A DNA stretch of 64,000 nt from Euglena gracilis (GCA_039621445.1 CP154956.1:16037508-16101507); one strand, 5' to 3'; positions 20,571 through 31,609 are shown, numbered from the stretch's first letter. Notes: a model not told the origin generated them from the sequence alone. Numbers and translations: made by a program.

Positions 20571-22553
20571 CAGCAAGCCCAAATTTTCCAGCCTCTGAGC
20601 TGGACCGTTGTTAAAAAAAAAAACCACGTCCAAACCCCTGTATGACGAGGTCCAGTGGGTTCAAATTGCAACGAAGCCCCATGGAATGAGTCGTGGGGGA
20701 GGGGAGTAGTTCGATACATTGTTTGCTGGCATTTTAAATTAAAAAAAATAATGATGATGAAATGAGAAACAATACCGTTTCATGTTTGGGATTCTTAATT
20801 ATGTGATATTATGTTGGGCATGTTCCCGCCTTGTTCCAGCTGTAAACATGGGTAAAGATTGAACACCTGTATATTATAAGTTCGGTGTGTTTTTCAATTC
20901 TGCCGTTGAATTTTTGGTCAGGTTGCTCATGAATGCACGGGGGGCTGCAAAATTTCGGGACAGAGAAAAAATGCATGCTCGGGAGGGATCGATATTTGAG
21001 GCCTTCGAAAAGAAATGCGGAAAAATTGCGGAAAAATTGCGGAAAAATTATGGGAAGAAAATGTTTCGGGAATATCCATTTTTCTGCTGGAGGGGAATTA
21101 AAAGATTTAGTCACTTTGCAACATCGGTATAAGTTTTGAGCCATTGTTACAACAAAAAAGGTCCAAAAGCATGATTTTTGTAATTATGGGAACATGCTGA
21201 TTCTGGAAATATGGAATTTCTTGGGCGACAAACCCAAAAACAGCAAAAGAGGACAAGAACTTTGGAATCAGGTAAAATCTGGTCCAGGATTCGAAAATTT
21301 TAAGTCGAAATGGTTTCCCAGCAGAATTTGGGGGAAACCCAAAAAAGTCCGAAAAACTGCCAAAATTTGTCAAAATTTGTAAAAATTGGCAAATTTTGGC
21401 AAATTTGCAACAAAATAACAAAAAAAGCACCTGGTTTCCCTTGTGAAACTTTCAAGGAATGGCCGGAACTCATTTTGTTTTCCATCTCAGGTTCATGCGG
21501 AAATTTCGGAAAAGGAAGAAATTGCAGGAAAACTGCGAAAATTGCGGGAAAATTGCGGAAAATTGCAGAAATTACGGGAATCGAGGAAAATTGTCGAAGT
21601 TTCAGAAAAATTGCAGGTGTCAATTTCCCCCTAGCAAGCATCAGAATGCAGAAAAACGAAAAGTGCATGGGAAGTTAGAAAAAAATTGCCACTTAAAGTG
21701 CAGGATGTTTCATCATGCTTAAATAGTCGCTCGTTTCTCTCCAAAATGGAAAAAAAATATAAGCAAAACAGTCTTGTATATTTTTTCTCAAAAAATAAAG
21801 CAAAGAACTTACACACCAAAAAAGTGCCCAATGCAAATTTGCACAATGAACGGTCTGATTTCCAAGCTTTATGCATTTTGTGCCATTATGCAACACCCGA
21901 GGTAGCTTTGGATTACCTGAGAATGTTGACAGAAAAAAAAAATTGCAAATATGATGAAATTGTGAGGCTTATTTTATAATTGAATTTATTCCTCATCGGC
22001 AAATCTAATTTTTTCCAATAATTGAAGTATTGATAAATTTCTAGTTGCATTTCCAGTTATATATTGGCAGTTTGGGTTTCAAAAGTTTTTGGATGGGGCT
22101 TGGGGTCCAAAGAAGCACCATTTCCTCTTTGGGCCACCTCCCAGAACCACAGCATTCGTGCTGTGTGCAGCATGTCGAAGGGTTGGTTTGAACGCGAGAG
22201 TCAAGGCTTGTTTGATTGAGAGTCTGGTGGAAACAAAGTAGACCAGGCGAAGGGGGGGAATATTGCAGAGTGCATATTTTGCGATATATTCTGCATATTC
22301 TGCATGTTTTATTTTTAGCATATATTTCAAGTGTTTTTTCCCAAGAGTTTCCCGCCGCATATTCACCGATTCCCACATATTTTGACCGCTTCCTTTTGGG
22401 GCCACTTTGGGATATTTCTGACTTTTTTGGGCCATTTCTTTTCATGTTTGAATTTGTTGAATTTCATTATCATCATCAGGAGGTTCAGTTTCTCATTTTC
22501 CCCGCCTCTGCTCAATTTCTCATGGTGACGCCTTTCTGTTTCTCTGTTGACAG
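20571..22553. other. AT-rich region with GCGGAAAAATT clusters
   Basis: No gene is supported. Two clusters (about 21015-21055 and 21525-21610) repeat short words such as ATTGCGGAAAA. The complementary word TTTTTCCGCA forms arrays at 24.6-24.9 and 25.1-25.2 kb. The composition suits intron or intergenic DNA; a candidate terminal exon follows at 22554. Confidence 0.5.
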
Positions 22554-22637
22554 GTGGGCGTCGGTGTCCGCCAAGACGAAGGCGAGGATTTCTTCGACGA
22601 CCAACCCGACGAGACAGACTCGTGGGCGGCGGCGTGA
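22554..22637 (+). CDS. candidate last exon of a host gene, acidic tail
   Basis: A strong acceptor (pyrimidine-rich TTTCTGTTTCTCTGTTGACAG ending at 22553) is followed by 27 codons and TGA 22635-22637. The peptide reads VGVGVRQDEGEDFFDDQPDE then TDSWAAA. The local GC content jumps relative to the flanks, as expected for an exon in AT-rich introns. Upstream exons were not identified and the function is unknown. Confidence 0.45.
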   Translation: MGVGVRQDEGEDFFDDQPDETDSWAAA

Positions 22638-23352
22638 TTGGGTCCCCTTTCTGTGGACCGCACCAACAGACAAATCATGCACAGTGGATGCAAAAATTCC
22701 AGGAAGTGAAATAAACAGGAAAAAATATTACGGGATAAAAATTGCGGGAAAATTCCAATTTTGCAAAGTTTTAATTTTGGGGAAATTCTGATTTTCACTG
22801 GTATGGAAAAAAATTTCAGTGCGGTTTAAACTCCTTTGTTCCCCCCCCCCCACGGTTTTCTCAATCAAAACAGCAACAAATCCACCTGCTGTTTCAGCGC
22901 CTGAAATTTGCACATTGAGGATTTCATACAATACAATCCGAGCAAAATTTTGAGAAACAGAAATTTTGGGAAATGCCATATTTCCCCAAAATTTTCCAGT
23001 ATTTTTCCCCACATGAACACATGTGAAGCGCCATCAAAGGCAACGGACGCTGACCATCATCTAAGGAGGCCAGACAACAGATGAATGGTCAGGAAAACAG
23101 CCATCACACATGAGATAATAGACACATGGCACGGGGATTTTTGAAATGGGAATTGTAAGAGGAATATTGAAATTTGTTTGGAGAAAATTGAAGCCTGGGC
23201 AACAATTTGTCAGTCAATGGGTTGACCAAAATGAGCATGTTTGAAATGAAGGAAGCTGGAAATAGTTGGAGCATTTTTTTGCCTCAATCCATTTTTCATA
23301 TTTTTTTTAATTTTATCATATTTATTTTCTGCCAACTGATTTTGTGTGTCAG

Positions 23353-23518
23353 TGCCACGTTCATTTCTTTGGTTGCCGTCGAAAGCGCCTCTGCCCCTCC
23401 ACTCTCTTTTGACAACGGAAACCCCTACGAATGTGATTGTTCTGATTGCGACTGTTTTGATATGAGCCGCTTTTCGCGGAAACGGCCACTGGATGATATG
23501 AGTGGCAGGATTATTGAA
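23353..23518 (+). CDS. weak candidate exon with Cys/Asp-rich segment
   Basis: An acceptor-like TTTTGTGTGTCAG precedes an open stretch containing NPYECDCSDCDCFDMSRFSR and RPLDDMSGRIIE, after which GTGTCC could be a donor. The Cys-Asp pattern is unusual for random sequence. No domain is recognised and no joining exon was found. Confidence 0.25.
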
Positions 23519-23756
23519 GTGTCCTGTTTTGTGCTCTCCGTGGGTGCTGTGTGTCGTGTGTGGTTTGAGTTTGGGGTCAGGGACTCACCAAACCCTGTCT
23601 ATTGCGGGGAGGGAAAATGAGGACCCCGCAACCCCATATTACGCAAGATACTGCATCGTTTCCTTTTAGGGCAGTGTTCCTACCAGGTGTTCAACGCAAA
23701 GGTGTGCCGTGAAATCAACGCATGCCGTGAAATCAGTCATTTTGGGGTGTCATTTT

Positions 23757-24045
23757 TTATGTATATATGTATGTATGTATTTGTGTACGTATGTATGTAT
23801 GTCTGTCTGTCCGTCTGTATGTATGTATGTATGTATGTATGTATGTATGCATGCATGTATGTATGTATGTATGTATGTATGTATGTATGTATGTATGTAT
23901 GTATGTATTTATGTATGTATGTATGTATGTATGTATGTATGTATGTATGTATGTATGTATGTATGTATGTATGTATGTATGTATGTATGTGTATGTATGT
24001 ATGTGTATGTATATGTATATGTATATGTATATGTCACATATGGCA
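23757..24045 (+). repeat. ATGT tetranucleotide microsatellite
   Basis: About 280 bp of almost pure GTAT/TATG repeats, passing into TATATG hexamers at the right edge. The long Tyr-Val-Cys-Met frames across it are translation artefacts. Confidence 0.97.
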
Positions 24046-24064
24046 TAAAGTCAGGCCCCCTTAC

Positions 24065-24545
24065 CCAGGTAAGGGGTGGGTAAGGGGTGGGTAAGGGGTG
24101 GGTAAGGGGTGGGTAAGGGGTGGGTAAGGGGGGGTAGGGGGGGTAGGGGGGGGTAAGGGGTGGGTAAGAGGGGTTGGGGGGGTGAGAATGAAGTGTACGG
24201 GGATGTTGTTTATTATGTTGGTTGACAAAATCCGCTCTTTGCCCTCAAAATCGACCAAAGACGAGGATGAGGTTTATTTTTTTTGCCGGGGGGGTCCGGG
24301 GGGGGCGGGACCCCCCCCCCCCCCCGGGCAATGGACCAGTTCAATGGGTCCCGCTACTTGCCATCAAAATGATGCATCCGAAAAAAATTTTAGGGGTGGG
24401 TAAGGGGTGGGTAGGGGGGGGGGGTAAGGGGTGGGTAAGGGGTGGGTAAGGGGTGGGTAAGGGGTAAGGGGGTGGTAAGGGGGCTTCACTTTGTGCCATG
24501 ACTCGTATATGTATATGTATATGTATATGTATACGTATACGTATT

Positions 24546-24583
<38 letters not shown>

Positions 24584-24590
24584 CAGGGGG
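24065..24590 (+). repeat. two GGGGTGGGTAA arrays and a GTATAT array
   Basis: G-rich arrays of the unit GGGGTGGGTAA lie at about 24067-24180 and 24393-24483, separated by a unique segment with a C run at 24311-24325. A GTATAT array follows at about 24506-24586. The G-rich strand could form quadruplexes. Confidence 0.92.
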
Positions 24591-24599
24591 GGGAAATTA

Positions 24600-25345
24600 T
24601 GCGGTCCGCATTATTCCGCATTTTTCCGCATTTCCGCATTATTCCGCATTATTCCGCATTTTTCCGCATTTTTCCGCATATTTTCCGTTTTTTTTGTAAA
24701 TTTTCCGCATTTTCGCATTTGACCGCATTTTTTCCGCATTTTTCCGCATTTTTCCGCATTTTTCCGCATAATTTCCGCATTATCCCGCATTTTCCGCATT
24801 TTTCCGCATAATTACTGCATTTTTTCGCATAATTTCCACATTTTTCCGCATAATTTCCGCATTTTTTTTGTGAATTTTTTACGTTTCAGGTCGACTACAA
24901 GGTTCATTGTTTCCCCAATATGTTGGGGCACAAGTGCTCGTCTTTTCATCTCTCTGTTTTATACATAATTTGTGCTTTGTTTTTCCATTGCATTTTGGTG
25001 ACTTCTGGCAAGCTTGGGCATCAGCGATGGGAATCAAATAGCATCGGGACCCTGCATATTGTGAGGTAGAAATATATCTATCCTCTCCATGTGACCTGGG
25101 ACTCCACAGAATTTCGGCATGTTTTCCGCATTTTCCGCATTTTTCCGCATATTTTCCGCATTTTTTTTCCGCATAATTTCCGCATAATTTCCGCATTTTT
25201 CCGCATAATTTCCGCATTTTTTCCCCGCCTGCCAGACCGCATAATTCCCCCCCCCTGGTATATGTGTATGCATATGTATATGTATATGTATGTATATGTA
25301 AGTATATGTACATGTATATGAATATGCATATGCATATGTTATTTA
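24600..25345 (+). repeat. TTTTTCCGCA minisatellites and flanking GTATAT array
   Basis: The word CCGCATTTTT or CCGCATAATTT repeats at about 24600-24870 and again at about 25125-25225, each adjacent to a GTATAT tract (24506-24586 and 25258-25340). The unique middle (24880-25080) begins with an acceptor-like TTTTTTACGTTTCAG and an open frame VDYKVHCFPNMLGHKC, which is only a hint of an exon. Confidence 0.8.
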
Positions 25346-26167
25346 TTGTATAAAAAAGTTCTTGTCGGAGTGTTGAGATCATATATATTTCCATGTTTCT
25401 GTTTTGTGTTTGGGTATTTCATGGCAATTATTCAAGGTCCTCAGATCTGTTATCAGGAAATGCAGAGGACCAGACAAGACACTGGCAAAATCAGGTTTGC
25501 TTTCGTATCAGGAAACCCATCCCACCAAAATTCAGACCCCAGAACAATTTGCAGCACACCATCACCTCAGATGCCACACACAATAACCAGGAATTGAAGA
25601 CATGCGCAGCACAGTGGTAAACAAAGGACAGGAAACTGCACACCACCACCAGAGCACTGGCAAGCCCAGAAATTCGAAACGGCTGTGTATTAGCAATTCA
25701 AAAGATGCAGCACAGCCTGGTGTTAGAAGAAAAGGTCAAAGATCCCACCACTTCAAAACTGGGGGCATCACAAAACAAGAACACTTACACCAACGCCCAA
25801 ACACAAACCGCAGGAATCCGACCCCGACCCTACTCCCACGAGGCAAAAAAAAACCGACCGGGGGAGGGCACACCGAGGGCGAAGCACAAAGACATTTTGA
25901 GCTCTGAGCATCAACCTTTTTCAAAGGGTCCTGAATCATTTTCAATTTCCCCGAGCTGGAACTTTTTGCGAGCTCTCGACACCACGCACAAAATATGCAT
26001 GATTGGACCCCCCTTGCTCAGCACAGCACCAAGATGGGACCTACTTCTTTGCGCCGGCTGTTGTTTTGTGCTTTTTCTTGGAAGTGCCTTCTTACTGCAT
26101 TTTCGCGCCGACAGTTGGCCGACATAAGCCCTTCTTAACGAAAGAGTTTTAAAAACATCACACCAAA
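25346..26167. other. spacer with a degenerate DIRS terminus
   Basis: No gene is supported. A decayed copy of the DIRS terminal module (GGGCACACCGAGGGCGAAGC, then ACAAAGACATT) lies at about 25825-25905 in the same orientation as the left end of DIRS-1, suggesting an older insertion beside it. Confidence 0.5.
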
Positions 26168-26228
26168 TCGCACTCCCTCGAGGAAAACCGACCAGGGAGG
26201 AAGGGACACCGAGGGCGAAGCACAAAGA

Positions 26229-26331
26229 CCTTGTGAGGCCATGCCTTGCTCGCCGGCGGTGTTGTTTGGATTGTTTGCTGCGTTGGGTTAGGAGTCCCTT
26301 CTTAGTGCCGCCTCGCCGGAGTTGGCTGACG
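26229..26331 (+). repeat. left terminal inverted repeat of DIRS-1
   Basis: Contains GAGGCCATGCCTTGCTCGCC, GTTGTTTGGA, GCGTTGGGTTAG and CGCCGGAGTTGGCTGA, all found inverted at 30594-30698. It overlaps the 3' end of the recombinase frame. Confidence 0.88.
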
Positions 26332-27478
26332 ATGCTGCTCCGACTTGGCGACGTGACTTCTTGCCCCTGGGGGGGGGGGTCCCCCCCCTCTCCCCCCCCT
26401 GGCCCCCACTCTCTGACCGAGGGCTTTTGAAGACAAATTTTCTTTTACGGGTGGGGGGGTCGGGCTCACAAGGTCTTTGTGCTTCGCCCTCGGTGTCCCT
26501 TCCTCCCTGGTCGGTTTTCCTCGAGGGAGTACGAGACACCTCGGGCTCCGCACTTTGCCCTTGTGAGGCCAGATTGTGCACTGAAATTAGGGGGGCCAGG
26601 GCATTTTCCAGGGCACCTTGGGCACCCAGTCGTTGATAGTGGGCTGTAAAAGCCTCCACCCCCCTCCACTGGCCAATTTCACAAACTTCTTGGGCAGAAA
26701 GGCCCAATTTTTTCAGTAAACCAACTCCTGCCCCTCTGGTGGAGTGGGCCCCCCACACCTGGGGAGTCACCCCATGTTTGGCCAAAAAATCTTTTGTGAT
26801 AGAAGCAACAGTGTCTGCACTTATGGCTCTGAAGGGGGGTTTTAATGAAATTAGGAGGGGGCCCCCAGGTCTGACGAATGAACGTGTGGCAGCCACATAA
26901 CACATCATTAAATGAAATGGGCTTATTTGGGGACACTGGGGTATGGACACAACCCTCTCCCACTTGTGAAATTTTTGCCCTTTACGCTTAATTTTGATGT
27001 AGGGTGCCCTACCCAACACACTGGTGGTTCGTTTGACTTGTGCCAAGTCAGAGGATCGATATAAACAGAGAATTCGTGAGCAAAAAATCAGCTGGGTACG
27101 CAATGTACAAATATCAGTGGGCATAGGGGTCTTGGCCAGCCCCAGGAGGATTGGGAGGGGATCCCAAAATGCCCCATACTTCTCCAGATTTTGGTTCCAA
27201 AGCCTCTTGTAGGGGGTTAACAGGGTGTGGAATCTCAGTCCACCAAACCCAGGAATCAAAAGCATTGCACTGTATGCATTACGGGCTTGGGCCTTTGAAA
27301 ATTGGAATAATTGTATTAAAGCGTCAGCCACTTGGTCAGTGGTGGCTTCAGGGGGGGGCACCCCCATGTGTTCCAAAATTACCCACAGAAGTGCAAAAGC
27401 ACTCTGATAACGTTTTAAACTGGGGTTTCTCCCCAGGAAATCTTCAATGGTTTTAACCTGAATTTGTTTCCCCTCCAA
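26288..27478 (-). CDS. DIRS-1 tyrosine recombinase
   Basis: The frame is 396 codons. Catalytic positions of the phage-integrase family are visible: Arg in LYRSSDLAQV (about 141), His-x-x-Arg in WGAHSTRGAG (245 and 248), Trp 271 in the second His/Trp position, and the nucleophile Tyr 281 in FTAHYQR. The enzyme would integrate the circular DNA copy by strand exchange. No ATG lies at the start, and in the related copy at 48.6-52.4 kb the domain continues in frame from the Dam-like region, so it is probably released from a polyprotein. The C-terminal tail after about residue 300 is translated through the internal complementary region and terminal repeat (SQGQSAEPEVSR and onward). All catalytic residues are present. 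Confidence 0.85.
   Translation of the reverse strand: MEGKQIQVKTIEDFLGRNPSLKRYQSAFALLWVILEHMGVPPPEATTDQVADALIQLFQFSKAQARNAYSAMLLIPGFGGLRFHTLLTPYKRLWNQNLEKYGAFWDPLPILLGLAKTPMPTDICTLRTQLIFCSRILCLYRSSDLAQVKRTTSVLGRAPYIKIKRKGQKFHKWERVVSIPQCPQISPFHLMMCYVAATRSFVRPGGPLLISLKPPFRAISADTVASITKDFLAKHGVTPQVWGAHSTRGAGVGLLKKLGLSAQEVCEIGQWRGVEAFTAHYQRLGAQGALENALAPLISVHNLASQGQSAEPEVSRTPSRKTDQGGRDTEGEAQRPCEPDPPTRKRKFVFKSPRSESGGQGGERGGTPPPRGKKSRRQVGAASSANSGEAALRRDS
26466..26570. repeat. internal complementary region of DIRS-1
   Basis: The left half is the reverse complement of the extreme left end (module with CTTCGCCCTCGGTGTCCC) and the right half is the reverse complement of the extreme right end (GACACCTCGGGCTCCGCAC). 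The join reads GAGGGAGTACGAGACACC and represents the circle junction. Confidence 0.85.
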
Positions 27479-28523
27479 ATTTGCCTGAGCAACTCATGCA
27501 AAGTAGGGGCCACCTGGGGGGTGGCATTCGTTCCTCCATGCAATTGGTGAACATACCCCTGTAGGGGGTGATTTTCAGGCAGGGGGTCCCTGGCACTTTC
27601 ATTTTTATTAATTGGGGCCACCATGTGGCTGAATCCCAGTAGGGGGTGACCATCAAAACTTTGGTCTGGGGAAACATTTTCAACCTGGGCAGAAATTTTT
27701 GGATTATTGACCAGGGGGGGTTTGCATAAAGATCCCCCATGTTGTCCAGTGGACATTGTAGTGCATTTACTGCTGTGGCCTCCCAATGGGGCCACCTGGC
27801 CACAAAATTGGGCAGTTTTTTGTTGCCTGGGGAGGCAAATGAATCTGTTCCAGATTTATGAAATTTTGGAATTGCTGTCTTAACCATTGAAAAAGTTGGG
27901 GGTCTAAAGAATAATCCCCCCTGTCCATTTCCCATCTGCTTATGGGGTCTGCTAGGCATTCCTTTGAAGGCACCCAGTTGACTTGGAGGTTTACTTGGTG
28001 CTCCATGAACCATTTGAAAAAAGGTCTTAGCATTTTGTTGAAGGGGTCTTTTCTGCCCCCACCATTTGTTAGGTAATAGTAGATTACCTGGTTGTCCACA
28101 GACAAAGAAACTGTTTCTCCAGGTTTGCTCAAACTTTTCACAGTGTTTATTGCTGTACTGAGCTCCTTTACATTGATGTGTAAAATGGAGTCTTTTCTCC
28201 AAAATTCCTGCACAATTTCTCCTGTGTGGATGTCCAGCCCCCCCCAGGCATGGGTGCTGCTGTCTGAGTGCAACTCTCTGGTTGCATTTTGGGGGAAGGG
28301 TCTGCCCCCCCCAGGTGTCCAATAGAGTGTTTATTTCCCTTAATTGGGCCTTGATTTCCTGGGAAATGGGGTGTTTTGAGTCCCAGGGGGCTGTGGACTT
28401 TGCCACCAAAAAAATTGCCAGGGTGTCTGTAAAAGCCCTTAAAAATGGCAGGGCCATTAGATTGCATCTTATTTGACCCAAAATGGCGGCCAACTGCCTT
28501 TTTGACATGTAATCTTTTTTCAC
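27453..28523 (-). pseudogene. DIRS-1 RNase H and Dam-like methyltransferase region, frameshifted
   Basis: The RT thumb and connection continue in this frame, but the RNase H domain itself is in another frame at 27767-28273: HSDSSTHAWGGLD (first Asp), NVKELSTAI (Glu) and SVDNQV (Asp). The sequence then returns to the first frame for a Dam-like N6-adenine methyltransferase domain: SFASPGNKKLPNF, YANPPWSIIQKF with the NPPW catalytic motif (about 27705-27730), and KVLMVTPYWDSATWWPQL. DIRS elements are known to carry such a domain. At least two frameshifts prevent a single product here. Confidence 0.78.
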
Positions 28524-29715
28524 GATTTTTCCCAGCTCCTTTTTTATAGTTTTGACTTTCTGGGGGGGGCACTTGTAACTTTCCTTCCTGGAAGTTCAGT
28601 TGAAAACCCAGGTGGGTTACTACTTGGGTGGGCTGCAGGGTAGACTTTTTCACATTGATTTTGAACCCAGAATCCAGCAAATCTTTGACAACTCTGTTCA
28701 GGTGACTTTGCAAAATGTTTTGGGTGGGGGCCACCAGTAAAATGTCGTCCAGGTAAATAAAGACCTGGATGCCCCTTTTTCTCCACAGTTTTTCGAATGT
28801 CTTCATTACTGACATGAAAATTTGGGGCATTACATTTAGCCCAAAGCAGCCTGTTTGAAATTCCCAGGTCTGCCCCCCTACCTGATGCATTAAAAATGGC
28901 CTTAGGCCAGGACTTAATGGAATATGGAAATAGGCATCCTTCGGGTCTATTTTTGCTGCCCAGTGGCCTTTTTCCAAAACTGGGAAAATGTGCTGGATAT
29001 GATCCAGCTTGAAAGGTTTTACTTGAAACTGCTGATTTATTTCTCTGCAGTCGCTGATCATTCTCCATTTTGTTGTTCCCCCCTCTGGTTTCGAAATTAG
29101 AAACCATGGGATTAAATGCTGGGATTGTGAATCCCAAACTCGTTTTATTGACCCAGTTTTTTCGTAATCCAGCAGAATTTTTTCTGCCTGGTTCAGGTCC
29201 AGATTGGCCCTGGGTTTTGGGTGTGTGGACAATTTTGGGGGATTTACCCAGGGGGGTTGAATTCCATTTTTGATTAATTGACATGTTGCTGGGGGGGCAT
29301 TTTTGACCACCATTTTAGACTTTTCTGAAGTCTCTGGTACAGGGGGGTATCTCCCCATTTTTCCTCCATGGAATTTATTTCCTGAATCAGATGATTGTTT
29401 AGGGGCTGGGTGGGGGGTGTTGGACATTTCACAGCCCCTATAGCCCCTAGGGCTTGAGCCCTTGGAAAAAGCAAATGTTCCTGGGGGGGTGTGCATGCAC
29501 TCTCCTCTCTTCTCACTCTCTCTCTGGAGCATCTTGTTGTTGGAATACATACCATAGGGCTTACTGCCCCTTTTTGGCCTATCTGGTCTGCTTGATGTTG
29601 ATGGGGTTGGTAGCCATACCATAGGGGGGCCTCTGAGGGTCCCCCCCTTTTTGATTGAATGAATGCTGGTGGGGAGTCTCCCCCTTCCTGTTGCCAGCTG
29701 CCCCCTGGGGGGCAA
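28168..29715 (-). pseudogene. DIRS-1 reverse transcriptase
   Basis: RT motifs are in order: IPWFLISKPEGG, ISDCREINQQF, AAKIDPKDAYFHIPL, GQTWEFQTGCFGLNVMPQIF, the catalytic FIYLDDILLV (about 28748-28759), INVKKSTLQPTQVV and HLGFQLNF. This is the DIRS/PAT type of RT. The N-terminal 150 or so codons are the C-terminal part of the Gag-like region, which joins RT in one frame in the related copy at 50.5-51.8 kb. The frame ends early inside the RNase H region, which has moved to another frame. Confidence 0.85.
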
Positions 29716-30431
29716 TCTTCCTCCTGGCGCTGGGCAGGGGGCTGCCCATTTAAGTACAAAGCCCTTGCAGGGCTGACCATTAGCTTCTGGGGGGCCAGTG
29801 AAGGACCCCCCTTGTGGCTTTGTTGTAATTTCTGATCTTCTTGTTTAATTTTCTGGCCCCAGTGGCCTTGATGATAAAGGCCCCAATGGCCTGATTCGGT
29901 TCTGGGTCGCCATGCCCATTTGAAATCTGGAGGGGTTCTTGGGGCCCCACCCTTGACCCCTGAGGGGTGATGTGAATGAGAAAGGGTGGGGGGGGGGGGT
30001 GTTTGACCTTTTCTGCCCCCGCCATGTCCTGTGGGGCCCTGGTGCTGGTGGCCACCCTGTCCTTTGTTCCAGCGACTTTTGATGCTGTAGATGCCGTCAT
30101 GGCCGGTTGTGCCGTCATGCGGTTTTGGCTGCCATAGCCCCGCATGAATGTATTGTGTGCTTTGAACCCATGGCCTCCATGGCCCTGGTTCCAATGGCCG
30201 TAGAGGCCAGCTGGTTGTTGTCTCTGCCCCTTGCGGGGGTTCTGACCACTGTCTGCCAGGGTCCCTGGCCATCACTTTGGGGGGTTTGGGTGTTGGAAAT
30301 TTCTGTGGGGAAAATTTCTTTTGGGGAAGGGGCAGCCACGGTTCGCCACAGTCGACCCGCGTCGTCAGGTTGTCCAGCTGCTGCTGCTGCCGCTTGAAGT
30401 TCTCCAGCGCTGTGCTTCTTTGAAGTTGCAT
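29274..30431 (-). pseudogene. DIRS-1 Gag-like N-terminal region
   Basis: A Pro/Gly/Gln-rich frame of about 385 codons precedes and overlaps the RT frame. It includes PWLPLPQKKFSP, GPTGHGGGRKGQ and PPDFKWAWRPRTES. The sister copy at 48.6-52.4 kb aligns to this frame in its first half and to the RT frame afterwards, so a frameshift near 29.65-29.72 kb (next to a C run) probably separates what was one Gag-RT frame. No zinc knuckle is seen. Function as a Gag is inferred from position. Confidence 0.6.
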
Positions 30432-30593
30432 TTCTCATTGAACTCTTTCGAAAAATTCAACAACTTTTGATTTGAGTTTCTGCACGAGCGTGACTTTCTG
30501 GATAATTTGAATTGATTGATTGTCTTCTTCTTTTCTCAATTGCTGAGGTATTTGACGTTCCTTTCTTCTGGGTGTCGAAGGGCAAATTAGGAA

Positions 30594-30698
30594 TCAGCCA
30601 ACTCCGGCGAAAAAAGGCACTAAGAAGGGACACCTAACCCAACGCAGCAAACACTCCAAACAACACCGCCGGCGAGCAAGGCATGGCCTCACAAGGGC
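30594..30698 (-). repeat. right terminal inverted repeat of DIRS-1
   Basis: Inverted match to 26229-26331, with TCAGCCAACTCCGGCG, CTAACCCAACGC and CGCCGGCGAGCAAGGCATGG. The outer end continues to GAGGTGTC at about 30720. Confidence 0.88.
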
Positions 30699-31546
30699 AA
30701 AGTGCGGAGCCCGAGGTGTCGCAAACACTGCTGAAGATGCAAATCGACAACGCTTCGGAGGAGCTCTTTGACAACGCTGGAGATCCCGAAGTTCGAACCG
30801 ACATGGGCCACATTTATCTTCGACATTGACAAATTGACGACCCTGCTGAACAAGGACATGCTGAAGATCCTGAACGCGGGCTTGCAGTTCAATGGCGGGG
30901 GCCTTTCCACAGGAACGCTCTCGAAAAGATTATTTCGAGTGTTCCGGGGTGGCCATGGTAAAATCAACATTCGCACCTTATTGTGATGCCTGGTTGCTGG
31001 GGATGGCGCTGATGACAAATCTCAAACTCCCCGCCCTGGAGGTGGATCCAGACGTTGCGGAAGCTGCATTGGCGTTGACCGCAGCCATTGAAGGAGAACC
31101 CTGGGCGGACGAGGGGCAGGCAGCACCGGACAAGGAGCTGGAGGCCGTCTTCGACTGGGACGAACCGGCGAGTGCTCTGGGCGAGGCCCACCAGGCCGGA
31201 ACAGAAGCTCGACTTGAAGGTCTTGCTGAGTGCAGTGCCCCGGTACACGGGCCTGCCATCGCGTGCGCCCGAGAATAATGTACTACCCGCGCAAAAGAAG
31301 AAGGAGGACGCCGCACTGCGGGCAGCGTCGCAGACCGTTCCCCACAGTTTGAGGATTATGGCCAATAACTGCGTCAAGGAGGCAGATCCTCAGCTGTAGG
31401 CGAGGGCAAATCTACAAGTATGGCAGGTGCTGGCGGAGATATACCACAATCTGCAGGGAGAGCTCAAGGACCTGGCGGTTCAGGATTTTGTCGAACACAG
31501 AATAGTGGAGGTAGTGGAGATCTGCTGTTTACCGAGGAAGACGTGA
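30683..31546 (+). pseudogene. decayed Gag-like ORF reading outward from the DIRS-1 right end
   Basis: An ATG inside the terminal repeat starts MASQGQSAEPEVS, the same peptide that occurs in the recombinase tail. Beyond the element edge, coding-like stretches follow in changing frames: FEPTWATFIFDIDKLTTLLN, AWLLGMALMTNLKLPALEVD, SLRIMANNCVKEADPQL followed by a stop at 31397-31399, and WQVLAEIYHNLQGELKDLAV. They look like an alpha-helical retroelement Gag with frameshifts and stops. The parent element is unknown; a second DIRS-related family is likely because the start lies in the shared terminus. Confidence 0.4.
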
Positions 31547-31609
31547 AGTCTCAAAGAAGTAGGTCCCATCTGGTTTTGTGCTTCGCCAGTGAGGTCCATC
31601 AGTCCTAGG

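Larger units (their letters stand above)
26168..30721 (-). mobile_element. DIRS-type tyrosine-recombinase retrotransposon (DIRS-1), near complete
   Basis: Gene order on the minus strand is Gag-like, RT, RNase H, Dam-like methyltransferase, tyrosine recombinase, as in DIRS elements. Terminal inverted repeats lie at 26229-26331 and 30594-30698. The internal complementary region at 26466-26570 is the reverse complement of the left outer end (26168-26235) joined to that of the right outer end (30685-30720), which is the DIRS hallmark. No LTRs or target duplication are expected, since the DNA circle integrates by recombinase. RT and RNase H are split by frameshifts, so this copy is probably inactive although the recombinase is intact. 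Confidence 0.88.

Noticed and set aside
23687-24094. ORFs across the ATGT repeat
   Set aside because: Pure microsatellite translation.
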